A DNA stretch of 64,000 nt, from positions 1 to 64,000 of the forward strand of contig NZ_QXML01000001.1 in assembly GCF_003583985.1 (NCBI RefSeq), written 5' to 3'. Below the pieces are notes generated by a model. It was not told the DNA's origin, did not search any database, and saw nothing but the letters and a program-made list of their open reading frames with translations. Positions within the stretch are counted from its first letter, which is position 1, and each line of letters starts with the position of its first letter. The translations under genes were made by a program, and so were the position numbers. This DNA is from Algoriphagus lacus. GTDB taxonomy: Bacteria; Bacteroidota; Bacteroidia; Cytophagales; Cyclobacteriaceae. Of the stretch, positions 33,272 through 42,186 are shown one piece after another.

Positions 33272-35707
33272 TTAATCCAATCGGTTACGCTCCTCAGTAC
33301 TTCCGGAGTTTGATCTTACACGGAAGCTTTCACCCTTGGAGAAATTATATTTCAGCGTAAATCTCACACCCTGATTGCTTCGGTACTGACGGAAACTGGT
33401 ATCGATATCCGCAAACTGGACTTTTGCATTGATAAACTGGGTACGGAATAGGTCTGTACCGTTAACTGCAATTGAAAGTTTGTCCTTCATCAAAGACTTG
33501 GTCACCCCAGCATCTACCCAACCAAAACCTCCGATGGATCCCTGACCCCAGATTTGAGGACCTAGGTACATACCCATCAACTCCAACTTAAACCCCTTGG
33601 GTAAGGTGAAATTTTGTTGAGTTCTCACCATGTAGGAAACTTGGTCTACGTCCAGGAAATTCTCACCAATTTGAGTTTGAAACTGATTGTAGGTCACCTG
33701 GAGCATGTTGGATGTGCTCCACCACTTTTTGATTTCCACTGGTACAATGGCCCGGAAATTCGCGGCACGGGTCTGATCAAAGTTGTCCGTATAGGTGGTC
33801 GTCGTACGCTCTTCCTGATCCTGCTCAAAAACCTGCATGAAGGTATCTTCCGTCACACTATACCCCAAGGTAAACTGGTAAGATCCATTTACCACGTGGT
33901 TCATTTCAAAGTTGGTAGAGTATTGAGGCTTCAGATTTGGGTTACCTTGCTCGGAAGTCAATGGATCGATGTAGTATACAAATGGATTCAACAAGCGGTA
34001 GTTAGGACGGGTGATTCGTCTGTTGGCATTATAAACGATCTGATATTTCTCACTCACTTTTTGCTGGACAAAAAAGCTTGGGAAAAGGTTGAAATAGTTC
34101 TGTTTGTTGATCTGATTCAGCGTAACTGAATTGCCTACGATGTCAGAATACTCTCCTCTCAAGCCGGCCTGATAGCTTAGCTTTTCGCTGAAAGACCCTT
34201 TCAGAGATGCGTATGCAGCCAATACATTTTCATTGTAAATAAACTGGTTGGAGTTAGGATCAGGTACAAAAGGACCTTCATCTTCCGCCCGGCTTAGGTC
34301 TAGGTCATTATCAGACTGCACCCAGCTTCCTTTTAGTCCCGCTTCCAATGTCTTTCCACCTTTGAGCATTTTTGTAAAGTCAGTTTTTGCGGTGAAAATG
34401 GTATAGTACATGTCATTCAGCGTAAGGATTTTGTCCGTAGAAGCAGATGCCTGGTCATCTCCAGACCAGTACATATTGTCCAAAAGGGAAGAGCTTTCGC
34501 TATCCATAATGGTGTAATCCACATCAGCGGAAATTTTACTTCCCAAGGTATCCAACTTGGCATCGTAATGCAGGTTGGTAAACAGTCGGTTTCTGCTTCC
34601 CTCTGCATCATTGTATGACTCGATAAAACTGTTGTAATCCTGACCCGGGTTGGTTATCACTGTACCTGAAGTACTTTTATTGATGTCGGTAGAAGCTGAA
34701 GCCTGCACATTCAAACCTATATTTTGGTTCTTATTGATCTCATAATTTGCCGAACCATTAAATGAAGGAGTCTTGTATCGGGAATTTATCCGTGAGTCTT
34801 GATTAAAATTTGAAACTCCTTCCTCCAGTGTAAAATTTCTGTTGATGGAGATATCATTGTAGACCGCGTATTCATTGTAATTGAATGTCCCGTTGGTGGA
34901 AAGCTTTCCCTTCTTCACGTTCAAGGTGAGTCCGGTATTGGGTGCAAACTGGCCATTGTACTGTCCGCCAATCTGGACGTTTCCAAATACCCCGTCCACT
35001 GAATTTTTCTTCAATTGAATATTGATCACCCCTGCAGATCCTTCCGCATCAAATCTGGAAGATGGATTATTTATCACCTCAATGCTCTTGATGTTATCTG
35101 CCGGCATTGATCTGAGGAAGTTGGCCAGATCGGTGGAACTCATGTAGGTAGGCCGATCATTGATCATTACGGTGGCACCGCTTCGACCATTCAAGTTGAT
35201 ATTTCCCTCCTGATCAACATAGATTCCAGGAGATCGACCGATTACATCCAAGGCATTTGACCCCTGAGCCATTACGGTACCCTCCACATTGACGATGGTT
35301 TTGTCGGGTTCAATGATAATCTCAGGACGGGAAGCTTTTACTGTGACTTCATCAAGTCCAGTCATTTCATCTGAAATGGATAAATCCCCAAAATCCTTGG
35401 AAACTCCGGGGGCCAAATCGAAAGGTTCGGAGGTGAAAGATTCATATCCGATCGAGGATACGACCAGTTTTACTTTGGCAGTTTTGGTGGACTCGATGAG
35501 AAACACGCCGTTTTCATCAGAAACAGCGCCGTCAACCAAGGCGCCGTCTTCCTGTATCAGGGCTACGTTGGCATAGGCTACTGGCTGACCTTTTTGGTCA
35601 GCAACTTTTCCTGTGATCTTGGCCACCTCCTTAGGAGCCGCAGCTAGGTTACTTATGCCAAGCAGGTACGTAAGCATGGCAAGAAAAATAAAGTTGGTCG
35701 TTTTCAT
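33272..35707 (-). CDS. TonB-dependent receptor, outer-membrane beta-barrel family
   Basis: An 811-residue outer-membrane transporter. A signal peptide (FIFLAMLTYLLGISNLAAA) is followed by a carboxypeptidase-regulatory-like beta-sandwich (about 30-115; ITGKVADQKGQPVAYANVALIQEDG). The plug domain spans about 120-240 (VEGTVMAQGSNALDVIGRSPGIYVDQEG, LNGRSGATVMINDRPTYMS, IKSIEVINNPSSRFDAEGSAGVINI). The rest is a beta-barrel of the OMP_b-brl_3 type. No SusD gene is adjacent, so it is not a standard polysaccharide utilisation pair; the substrate is unknown. I take ATG 35707; an upstream TTG would add seven residues before the signal peptide. Confidence 0.92.
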   Translation of the reverse strand: MKTTNFIFLAMLTYLLGISNLAAAPKEVAKITGKVADQKGQPVAYANVALIQEDGALVDGAVSDENGVFLIESTKTAKVKLVVSSIGYESFTSEPFDLAPGVSKDFGDLSISDEMTGLDEVTVKASRPEIIIEPDKTIVNVEGTVMAQGSNALDVIGRSPGIYVDQEGNINLNGRSGATVMINDRPTYMSSTDLANFLRSMPADNIKSIEVINNPSSRFDAEGSAGVINIQLKKNSVDGVFGNVQIGGQYNGQFAPNTGLTLNVKKGKLSTNGTFNYNEYAVYNDISINRNFTLEEGVSNFNQDSRINSRYKTPSFNGSANYEINKNQNIGLNVQASASTDINKSTSGTVITNPGQDYNSFIESYNDAEGSRNRLFTNLHYDAKLDTLGSKISADVDYTIMDSESSSLLDNMYWSGDDQASASTDKILTLNDMYYTIFTAKTDFTKMLKGGKTLEAGLKGSWVQSDNDLDLSRAEDEGPFVPDPNSNQFIYNENVLAAYASLKGSFSEKLSYQAGLRGEYSDIVGNSVTLNQINKQNYFNLFPSFFVQQKVSEKYQIVYNANRRITRPNYRLLNPFVYYIDPLTSEQGNPNLKPQYSTNFEMNHVVNGSYQFTLGYSVTEDTFMQVFEQDQEERTTTTYTDNFDQTRAANFRAIVPVEIKKWWSTSNMLQVTYNQFQTQIGENFLDVDQVSYMVRTQQNFTLPKGFKLELMGMYLGPQIWGQGSIGGFGWVDAGVTKSLMKDKLSIAVNGTDLFRTQFINAKVQFADIDTSFRQYRSNQGVRFTLKYNFSKGESFRVRSNSGSTEERNRLD

Positions 35708-35863
35708 TGTATAGATTGGCTTAGTCAAATTGTCTGTGCCATCCTATAGGAAAATGAAGTGCCAAGGCTGAAAATCGGTCTAAAAAGGCTAAAATGAGAC
35801 TTTCCTGAATTTTCGAAAAAAAATTTGTCTCAATTCCGTACAGTATTTTATTCGGTTTAGGAC

Positions 35864-35891
35864 AAAAAAAACCCGGACTGCTGGTCCGGGG
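35864..35891 (-). terminator. Superoxide dismutase gene terminator
   Basis: Arms CCCGGAC (35872-35878) and GTCCGGG (35884-35890) with a five-base loop. On the minus strand eight T follow the stem. It lies 27 bases after the dismutase stop. Confidence 0.85.
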
Positions 35892-35917
35892 TTTTAGATC
35901 TTAGTAAACGAATTGGC

Positions 35918-36520
35918 TTATTTAGCTGCTTCGAAGGACCTGCTTACCTCATCCCAATTGACCAAATTCCAGAAAGCAGCGATGTAATCAGGTCTTCGGT
36001 TTTGGTAGTGTAGGTAATAGGCATGTTCCCATACATCCAAACCTAAAATCGGAGTTCCTTTGATCTCGGCTACGTCCATTAGGGGATTATCCTGATTAGG
36101 GGTGGATGATACCGCAAGTCCATTTTCGGTAACTACCAACCAAGCCCAACCAGAGCCAAATCGGGTAGTTGCCGCTTTGTTAAAGGTCTCTTTGAATGCA
36201 TCAAACGAACCGAATTTGGTATTAATGGCAGTCGCCAACTCGCCTTTTGGAGCACCTCCACCGTTTGGAGAAAGCGTTTTCCAGAAAAGGCTATGGTTCC
36301 AGTGACCTCCACCGTTATTTCTCACAGCAGTATTTGAACCCGCCACTTTCATCAAGTCTTCAAGGGATTTTCCTTCCAGATCAGTGCCAGCAATGGCATT
36401 GTTCAGGTTAGTAACATAAGCATTGTGATGCTTTCCATGATGGATTTCCATGGTGCGTGCATCGATGTGCGGCTCCAAGGCGTCAAAAGCATAAGGCAGG
36501 GCGGGAAGTGTAAAAGCCAT
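35918..36520 (-). CDS. sod: Superoxide dismutase, Fe/Mn type
   Basis: Converts superoxide to peroxide and oxygen; 200 residues, the usual length. The four metal ligands are His27 ([12 protein letters not shown]), His76 ([10 protein letters not shown]), Asp162 and His166 ([20 protein letters not shown]). No signal peptide, so cytoplasmic. Sequence alone does not settle Fe versus Mn. It is a single-gene unit with its own terminator. Confidence 0.95.
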   Translation of the reverse strand: MAFTLPALPYAFDALEPHIDARTMEIHHGKHHNAYVTNLNNAIAGTDLEGKSLEDLMKVAGSNTAVRNNGGGHWNHSLFWKTLSPNGGGAPKGELATAINTKFGSFDAFKETFNKAATTRFGSGWAWLVVTENGLAVSSTPNQDNPLMDVAEIKGTPILGLDVWEHAYYLHYQNRRPDYIAAFWNLVNWDEVSRSFEAAK

Positions 36521-36624
36521 TTTTTTAAAGATTTGGGTTAAACATTAGATTTAAAATCATATTGTAAACTACGATTTGACAACCAGTCTTCCGAAAAAAA
36601 GGTTCTGATTGAACAAAAAATGAC

Positions 36625-37068
36625 CTATTCTCTCAGCTTTTTGAAAAAATCCAAAACCAATTGCTCGGCCTGGCCAGCCAATATCCCTGAAAACACCTTG
36701 GTCTTAGGATGAAGCATGTTGGGATTACTAGTCCGAAAGCCACGTTTGGGGTCTGAGGCCCCAAAATAAACCTCTCCGATTTGGGACCAGAACAAAGCCC
36801 CTGCGCACATAGGGCAAGGCTCCAAGGTGACGTACATTCTGCAATCAATGAGGTATTTCGCCCCCAGGCCGTTGGCAGCAGCTGTGATAGCCAGCATCTC
36901 GGCATGAGCAGTAACATCATTGAGTTTTTCGGTTTGATTGTAAGCCCTGGCGATTATTTTATTTTTGGAAACGATGACCGCACCCACAGGTATTTCACCT
37001 TCTTCAAAGGCAATCTTGGCTTGTCTCAAAGCCTCATTCATAAAATATTCGTGGGTATACAGTTCCAA
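36625..37068 (-). CDS. tadA: Nucleoside/tRNA adenosine deaminase, TadA-like
   Basis: A 147-residue zinc deaminase. The zinc and catalytic residues are His55 and Glu57 (TAHAEML) and Cys85 and Cys88 (EPCPMCAGAL). The PVGAVIV and NQTEKLNDVTAHAE context and length fit TadA, which converts A34 to inosine in tRNA-Arg; related Bacteroidota proteins are sometimes annotated simply as nucleoside deaminase. It lies 9 bases downstream of the PiT-like transporter gene on the same strand, so it is likely co-transcribed with it. Confidence 0.9.
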   Translation of the reverse strand: MELYTHEYFMNEALRQAKIAFEEGEIPVGAVIVSKNKIIARAYNQTEKLNDVTAHAEMLAITAAANGLGAKYLIDCRMYVTLEPCPMCAGALFWSQIGEVYFGASDPKRGFRTSNPNMLHPKTKVFSGILAGQAEQLVLDFFKKLRE

Positions 37069-37077
37069 GTCCGCGTG

Positions 37078-38214
37078 TTATTGGAAGATAGAAAAGATTT
37101 CTTCTCTTACTCCTTTATTGATAATAATTGCCAAGATCAGGGAAACCACTAAACCTGCCAAAGCCTTGAACATATCTTTTCTGGCCAGACGGAAGGCTCG
37201 CACCAACCAAGCGTTTCTTTTTTTGGCTTTCCCATGTTTTCCGATTGCGATCGCAAATTCACGACCTGCAAGCAACCCAATAAATACCCAAGTAGTACTC
37301 ATCGGTACATTGTTGTACATCTTGAAATAGAACAAGATTACAGCGTAGACTAAATCCACCAGGGTGGCGGCTCGTACATCGGCCACATTGGTTTTCTCAT
37401 TGATGATGTCCTGGATTTTATCCCCCTTCAAATAGAAAATAAGCCCCAATCCCAAGAAGACGAATCCGGTGTAGGCTAAAAACTCAACTGTATCCAATTG
37501 TCTTGGTAGAAATACCGCGATGTTGGCAGCATCTTGCATGATCCACACAGCCCAAAGCGTACCCGAAGTAATCCACTGCAATACCATCCAATAAGATCCT
37601 GCCTGACCCTTTAGGTAATTCCTGACAAATCGCTCCAAAACAAACCAAACAACTACTGCCAAGCCAAATGCAAGGATGTATCCAAAAAAACTCTTAGTCA
37701 TCACCGACATGATCGTGCCTGCTTTGTAGGTGAAGACATTCAGAAGCAAGAAAGTGGTGGATACTGGCCACCGCATTCGCGTCATAATCAGCAGAACAAT
37801 CGGGGCAGCTAACTGGAGGAAGACAAATTCTTCCGGGGCCTTTTCCAATCCCGGAGTACTGAGCAACTGAAAGGTCACGTCACCATTGAAAACAATCCAA
37901 CTGTAGGTAATCGTCACAATCCAGATTATTCCGACAAACAACCACAGCCAATACCATTTACGCGCCTGATTGGAAATGATGAAGGTTCCAATGGTCTGAA
38001 TACTGTCATTGGCAATAGCTGAATAGGCCGCCAATGCAAACCCAAACCACATTGCTGCATACGTATATTCTGTGATAAGCCCTGCAATGGAAATCAAAAC
38101 ACAGATTACTATCAGAAAAGGACGTTCACTTTTGGAAAAATCAAAAATTGAATAGGTCTTTTTGGTAAGTTTTTCCTGATTGATGTTTTGATCAATTGCT
38201 TTCTTATTGGCCAT
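37078..38214 (-). CDS. PiT-superfamily-like membrane transporter
   Basis: A 378-residue polytopic membrane protein with about ten hydrophobic helices and a short charged N-terminus. It shows the inverted-repeat layout of inorganic phosphate transporters: a first half with AIANDSIQTIGTF and WPVSTTFLLLN, and a second half with MQDAANIAVFLP and NVPMSTTWVFIGLLAGRE. These correspond to the GANDVANA and PVSTTH signatures but are diverged. A phosphate or related anion permease is therefore likely, not proven. A Na/Pi-cotransporter gene is divergent across a 240-base gap, which supports a link to phosphate uptake. Confidence 0.72.
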   Translation of the reverse strand: MANKKAIDQNINQEKLTKKTYSIFDFSKSERPFLIVICVLISIAGLITEYTYAAMWFGFALAAYSAIANDSIQTIGTFIISNQARKWYWLWLFVGIIWIVTITYSWIVFNGDVTFQLLSTPGLEKAPEEFVFLQLAAPIVLLIMTRMRWPVSTTFLLLNVFTYKAGTIMSVMTKSFFGYILAFGLAVVVWFVLERFVRNYLKGQAGSYWMVLQWITSGTLWAVWIMQDAANIAVFLPRQLDTVEFLAYTGFVFLGLGLIFYLKGDKIQDIINEKTNVADVRAATLVDLVYAVILFYFKMYNNVPMSTTWVFIGLLAGREFAIAIGKHGKAKKRNAWLVRAFRLARKDMFKALAGLVVSLILAIIINKGVREEIFSIFQ

Positions 38215-38454
38215 AATGAGGCTAGAGAGAGGTAGAGCCCAAAATTAAGGAAGAATAATAGCCACCGTATTAACAAATTGTTAAGTAGTTCGAAAAGCTT
38301 CTTTCAATCCCGAAAATTAGATTGGATATCGCGAAAAAATTTCAACTTTTACCCCGGATTTTTAATAAAATTCTGATTTTCACCACAGACCTATCCCGGA
38401 AAATCACGTCTTGAACTATTTTCACCCATTGATTCAGAATTAAGTTAAACAGGA

Positions 38455-39564
38455 ATGGAAGAGCTGATCCAAGCGAAACCCCCCAAGAGCAAAATCAGAA
38501 GCTATCTGGTGGTTCTTCTTGCTTTACTCCTGTTCATCTTTGCGATTGATCTCTTGACTGTTGCCATGGGCCGGCTGAACAGTTCAGTTGCGACTGACAT
38601 CATTCAGGCTACCCGAAATCCCTTCATCAGTTTGTTTGTTGGACTTTTGGTCACAGCCTTGATTCAAAGTAGCTCCACCGTCACCGCGAGCATAGTGGCA
38701 ATAGTTGCTTCGGGAAACATGACTTTGCAGCAGGCAGTTCCGATGGTTTTGGGAGCTAACATTGGAACTACGCTGACCTCTTCTTTAGTGTCCTTCACCT
38801 TTATCATGAGGAATAAAGAATTTAAAAGGGCACTTTCCGCGGGAATAATTCATGATGTATTCAACATCCTGAGTGTTTTGATCCTTTTTCCCTTGGAGTT
38901 GTACTTTAACTTTTTGTCCAAAACCGCAGAAAAAATAGCACACTTCTTTTCCTCGGATAGTTCGCTGTCCGGACCATTTGAATACAATCGAATGTTTACC
39001 AGAACCATGACCGAATGGATCGTCGAAAACATCAATATCCCATTTGTATCCACATTACTCGCCATCTTCCTGGTTTTCTTTTCAATCAAAGTCCTAACCA
39101 CGTCGGTTTATAATACCTTCGTTTTGGACACTTTTCAGGATGTGAACAAAATCATCTTCAAAAATACCGGGCTTTCATTTATCTACGGGGTCTTTTTCAC
39201 AGCCGCCATCCAATCCAGCACCGTCACCACTTGCCTTGTTGTTCCTTTGGTTGCGAACAGAAAAGTAAGGCTGGCCAGCGCTTTTCCTTTCATCATAGGA
39301 GCGAATATCGGAACTACTATAACTGCAGTGATTGCCTCCATTTACAAAACCGAAGCCGCAATTGCCCTTGCTTTTGTGCATGTATTGTTCAATTGCATAG
39401 GTGCTTTGATTTTTCTTCCCTTTCCTGAAATCCGTCAAATTCCGGTTAAAATCGCTGAATTTATGGGAAGGACTTCAGCGAAGCATAAAGTCTTTGGATT
39501 TGCCTATATCCTACTCACATTTTTTATCATTCCCTTCCTATTGATTTATTTCAGCAGGGGTTAG
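38455..39564 (+). CDS. Na/Pi cotransporter family protein
   Basis: A 369-residue membrane protein of the NptA/SLC34-like Na+/phosphate symporter family. The duplicated signature is plain: ALIQSSSTVTASIVAIV with GANIGTTLTSSLVS in the first half, and AAIQSSTVTTCLVVPLV with GANIGTTITAVIAS in the second. It lacks the C-terminal PhoU-like domain that many bacterial members carry. It is divergent from the PiT-like gene, and its stop overlaps the convergent deoC stop by 4 bases. Confidence 0.93.
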   Translation: MEELIQAKPPKSKIRSYLVVLLALLLFIFAIDLLTVAMGRLNSSVATDIIQATRNPFISLFVGLLVTALIQSSSTVTASIVAIVASGNMTLQQAVPMVLGANIGTTLTSSLVSFTFIMRNKEFKRALSAGIIHDVFNILSVLILFPLELYFNFLSKTAEKIAHFFSSDSSLSGPFEYNRMFTRTMTEWIVENINIPFVSTLLAIFLVFFSIKVLTTSVYNTFVLDTFQDVNKIIFKNTGLSFIYGVFFTAAIQSSTVTTCLVVPLVANRKVRLASAFPFIIGANIGTTITAVIASIYKTEAAIALAFVHVLFNCIGALIFLPFPEIRQIPVKIAEFMGRTSAKHKVFGFAYILLTFFIIPFLLIYFSRG

Positions 39565-40226
39565 GACTGGGTAGCCCTCCATGCATTCATGATGGCTTTA
39601 GCCGAACTGGTACCGATCCGGTCAGCACCGGCTTTGATTAAGTCTACCGCAAAATCAAGTGTTTTGATCCCTCCGCTTGCTTTGATGCCAATGGCCGATG
39701 GGAGCGTTTTCCGCATCAGTTCAATATCCTCGACTTTTGCTCCGGAAGATGCGTAGCCAGTGGATGTCTTGACATAATCAGCTCCAGCATCCTGACAAAT
39801 GAGGCAGGCCTCACGGATTTGCTCAGAGGTCAGGTAGGCAGTTTCGATGATTACTTTCAGAATTCGCTCTTCCTCGTGGCAGATTTTTGCAATCTGGGCA
39901 ATTTCGATTTTGGGCCAATTCATCCCTGAGTGAAAAGCAGTCTGGGACCAAACCAGGTCCAATTCGTCTGCTCCCTGTTTGATGGCCTCTTTAGTTTCAG
40001 CGACTTTTGTGGCTGTGTCTTCAAAGCCAAATGGAAAACCGATCACAGTCACAACCTGAATATCCTGGTCCATTAGGTCCCGCTTTGTTTTCTTAACCCA
40101 AAATGGTGGTACACAAACCCCGACAAACTGCTCTTCGATGGCATCTGCAATCAGCTGATCCACATCTTTGTCCGTCATGGTTGGACGAAGCACTGTAGAT
40201 TCCAAAAATCGGTTCAGGTTTTTCAT
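39561..40226 (-). CDS. deoC: Deoxyribose-phosphate aldolase
   Basis: A class I aldolase of 221 residues that splits deoxyribose-5-phosphate into acetaldehyde and glyceraldehyde-3-phosphate in nucleoside catabolism. The TIM-barrel motifs are VTVIGFPFG, LDLVW, KVIIETAYL, ADYVKTSTGYASSGA with the Schiff-base lysine in VKTS, and GIKASGGIKT with the second active lysine, then DRIGTSSA. I take ATG 40226; a TTG two codons earlier is possible. It follows the saccharopine-dehydrogenase-like gene by 8 bases. Confidence 0.95.
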   Translation of the reverse strand: MKNLNRFLESTVLRPTMTDKDVDQLIADAIEEQFVGVCVPPFWVKKTKRDLMDQDIQVVTVIGFPFGFEDTATKVAETKEAIKQGADELDLVWSQTAFHSGMNWPKIEIAQIAKICHEEERILKVIIETAYLTSEQIREACLICQDAGADYVKTSTGYASSGAKVEDIELMRKTLPSAIGIKASGGIKTLDFAVDLIKAGADRIGTSSAKAIMNAWRATQS

Positions 40227-40234
40227 TTTCAATA

Positions 40235-41443
40235 CTATTCCTCAGAATAAACAAAGTCCCTCAAATACATAAATTCCAAAGTCAAGTCTCCTTCCCGAGC
40301 TACGGTCGCCCGCTCCAGAATTGGCGCATTCTCTTCCAACAAGGCAGGAATGACCCATTTTTCAAGCTGCCTCCCAAATTCCATACTGGATTCTCGGGGA
40401 AGTTCACAAGGCAAATTATCGATAGCCATTACCGAGATGCTGGTTTGACTTCCAAAAGCAGCCAGTTCTTTCCCACTATCCCGGTCAATATCATAAACTG
40501 GATCTATGATTGTTGAAGCCCGGAGTGTGGTTGGTATAGATCCTCCGATATCGCAAGTCACATCTGCAATCACTGACAGCGCAAAATCGGGAGATTTGAT
40601 ATCCTCCAGCTTAAACAATCTCGGAGCTCCCGGATTCCAATATGCTCCGGCGATTAGCATCTCTCCTGCCTCGGCAAATTTGAGAAAGTGACTTTCGTAT
40701 TTTTCAGGATGGGAATAGAACTCCTCCCGATCATAGCCTCCATCGGCCTTTCTTCGATTGTAATCGGAGGAACTTAAGACGGTAAAAACAGGCTCTTCGA
40801 AATACAAATGCAAAAATTCATGCGTGTCGACTTCGGGAATTTGCAAGGCTTCCAAAATTTCTCTGATTCCTTTTCCAACCCGACCGGCTCCGCTTACCAC
40901 AATTTTGATTGGAGGAAGCTGAACTTTCTTAAGCTCAAGTTTAAGCTCCGCCAAATCCCTGCACTCTGATGCCCGCTTGAGATCGTAAAGCGCAGTCTTT
41001 TTCCCATAAGTCCAAAAGGCATTATACGCCCCTACTATCCCTGCCCAGCGACCAAAGGCTACCACCCGTTCTCCCTTTTCATCTTTGAGGACTTCATAAT
41101 CAATGAGGCGGATATTTTTGTCCAAAATCGCCCGAAGGAGCTTTTTGTTATATGCCTGCTTCTTGATGGTATGGGAAAAAAAGAAGTAGGTTTTATCCGG
41201 TATTAATTGGATAACCGGCACTTCCTTCACTCCAAAAAGTACATCAGCTACCGAAATATCTTCGACTACGTCAATTCCTGCCATCCGATACTCCTCATCC
41301 GAAAAACTGCGAATAGGGCTGGATTCAACTACGAATGAAATCAGCTCCCGGTATTGCTCCTGTAAGGATTTGAGCTGATCTGGGGAAAAAGGCGTGCGCT
41401 TGTCAGGAGGGTTTTTTCCTTCGCGGATTATTCCGATTTTCAT
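40235..41443 (-). CDS. NAD-dependent saccharopine/alanine dehydrogenase-like oxidoreductase
   Basis: A 402-residue enzyme of the alanine dehydrogenase/transhydrogenase/LYS1 superfamily. It starts KIGIIREGKNPPDKRTPFSP, the family N-terminus. The central dinucleotide-binding motif is IKIVVSGAGRVGKGIREIL near 193. Later come SVIADVTCDIGGSIPTTLRAST and DPVYDID. LYS1-type saccharopine dehydrogenase is the closest match I recall, but the true substrate in Bacteroidota is uncertain. I choose ATG 41443; a TTG ten codons upstream would run into a conserved leader repeat. deoC follows after 8 bases. Confidence 0.8.
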   Translation of the reverse strand: MKIGIIREGKNPPDKRTPFSPDQLKSLQEQYRELISFVVESSPIRSFSDEEYRMAGIDVVEDISVADVLFGVKEVPVIQLIPDKTYFFFSHTIKKQAYNKKLLRAILDKNIRLIDYEVLKDEKGERVVAFGRWAGIVGAYNAFWTYGKKTALYDLKRASECRDLAELKLELKKVQLPPIKIVVSGAGRVGKGIREILEALQIPEVDTHEFLHLYFEEPVFTVLSSSDYNRRKADGGYDREEFYSHPEKYESHFLKFAEAGEMLIAGAYWNPGAPRLFKLEDIKSPDFALSVIADVTCDIGGSIPTTLRASTIIDPVYDIDRDSGKELAAFGSQTSISVMAIDNLPCELPRESSMEFGRQLEKWVIPALLEENAPILERATVAREGDLTLEFMYLRDFVYSEE

Positions 41444-41544
41444 GTGTTTATAATTTTCTTTTATAGGCCACATGGAATCTCGCTTGGTATTCCGATACTT
41501 ATCGGGGTATACCTGTATGTAACTCGCGTCATGCTCGATTTCAT
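41444..41544 (-). repeat. Conserved 5' leader, copy A
   Basis: Directly upstream of the dehydrogenase start. It shares with 44252-44343 a start-proximal block of about 41 bases at roughly 37 identities, including GGAATCTCGC, and a distal block CATGCTCGATTTCATAAA. The 40-odd bases between the blocks are unrelated. The blocks form an imperfect inverted repeat (9 of 12). On the minus strand a 27-codon frame runs from ATG 41544 to TAA 41461. Confidence 0.7.
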
Positions 41545-41578
41545 AAAAATTCTAAAGTACCGGGTTTAGTTCTGGCAA

Positions 41579-42175
41579 ATGACATATCTCCTAATGGTCC
41601 TCAGTTGGGGCCTATTTTACTCCCTACACTCAGCACTTGCTGCTTCCAAGTTAAAAAGAATTTTGAAGGCGAAATGGCCCTCCGCTTACAAATGGTATAG
41701 ATTGTTTTACGCTGTTCTTTCTACTCTGCTTTTCATGGGAATTATCATACAAGCACTGGTAATGCCCGTAAAAGAAGTGTTTTTCCCTAGCAAGTTTGGA
41801 CAATACGCAGGATATATGATTGCCACAGGGGGAGTGATGATATTTTTGAAATCGATCAAAGAAATTTCGATGAAATCATTCCTTGGTCTAAGGCCCAATG
41901 AGCAATTTGAGGAGGAACCCAAGTTAGTCACAACAGGAATGTATACTCAGGTAAGACATCCTCTTTATCTCGGGATGCTTTTTATTTTTATTGGGTTTTT
42001 CCTGGTTTCTGGGACTGTAGGCGCTTTGATCCATCTGATCTGCCTTCTTGTCTACTTGCCTCTTGGGATATACTTTGAGGAAAAAAATCTCATCGCTCAG
42101 TTTGGAGAAAGTTACCTCGAATATCAAAAGGAGGTCCCGGCATTTTTCCCTAAAATCCACAAAAAAAGGGCCTAA
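41579..42175 (+). CDS. Membrane methyltransferase-like protein (NnrU/ICMT-like)
   Basis: A 198-residue protein with about five membrane segments. The C-terminal half has the isoprenylcysteine/phospholipid methyltransferase pattern: LVTTGMYTQVRHPLYLGMLFIFIGFFL, then EEKNLIAQFGESYLEYQKEVPAFFP. The N-terminal half (SWGLFYSLHSALAASKLKR) resembles the NnrU family. The methyl acceptor is unknown; these proteins act on membrane-embedded or lipidated substrates. It is divergent from the dehydrogenase gene, and its stop codon is in the loop of a terminator shared with the convergent FKBP operon. Confidence 0.82.
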   Translation: MTYLLMVLSWGLFYSLHSALAASKLKRILKAKWPSAYKWYRLFYAVLSTLLFMGIIIQALVMPVKEVFFPSKFGQYAGYMIATGGVMIFLKSIKEISMKSFLGLRPNEQFEEEPKLVTTGMYTQVRHPLYLGMLFIFIGFFLVSGTVGALIHLICLLVYLPLGIYFEEKNLIAQFGESYLEYQKEVPAFFPKIHKKRA

Positions 42176-42186
42176 GCCCTATTTTT
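42161..42186. terminator. Bidirectional terminator
   Basis: Arms AGGGC (42167-42171) and GCCCT (42176-42180) with loop CTAA. An A-run at 42161-42167 and a T-run at 42182-42186 flank it. It serves the methyltransferase-like gene and the FKBP operon. Confidence 0.7.

Noticed and set aside
41461..41544. The 27-codon leader frame as a protein gene
   Set aside because: Only the first five codons match copy B and the remainder is unrelated, so I record a leader repeat, not a gene.
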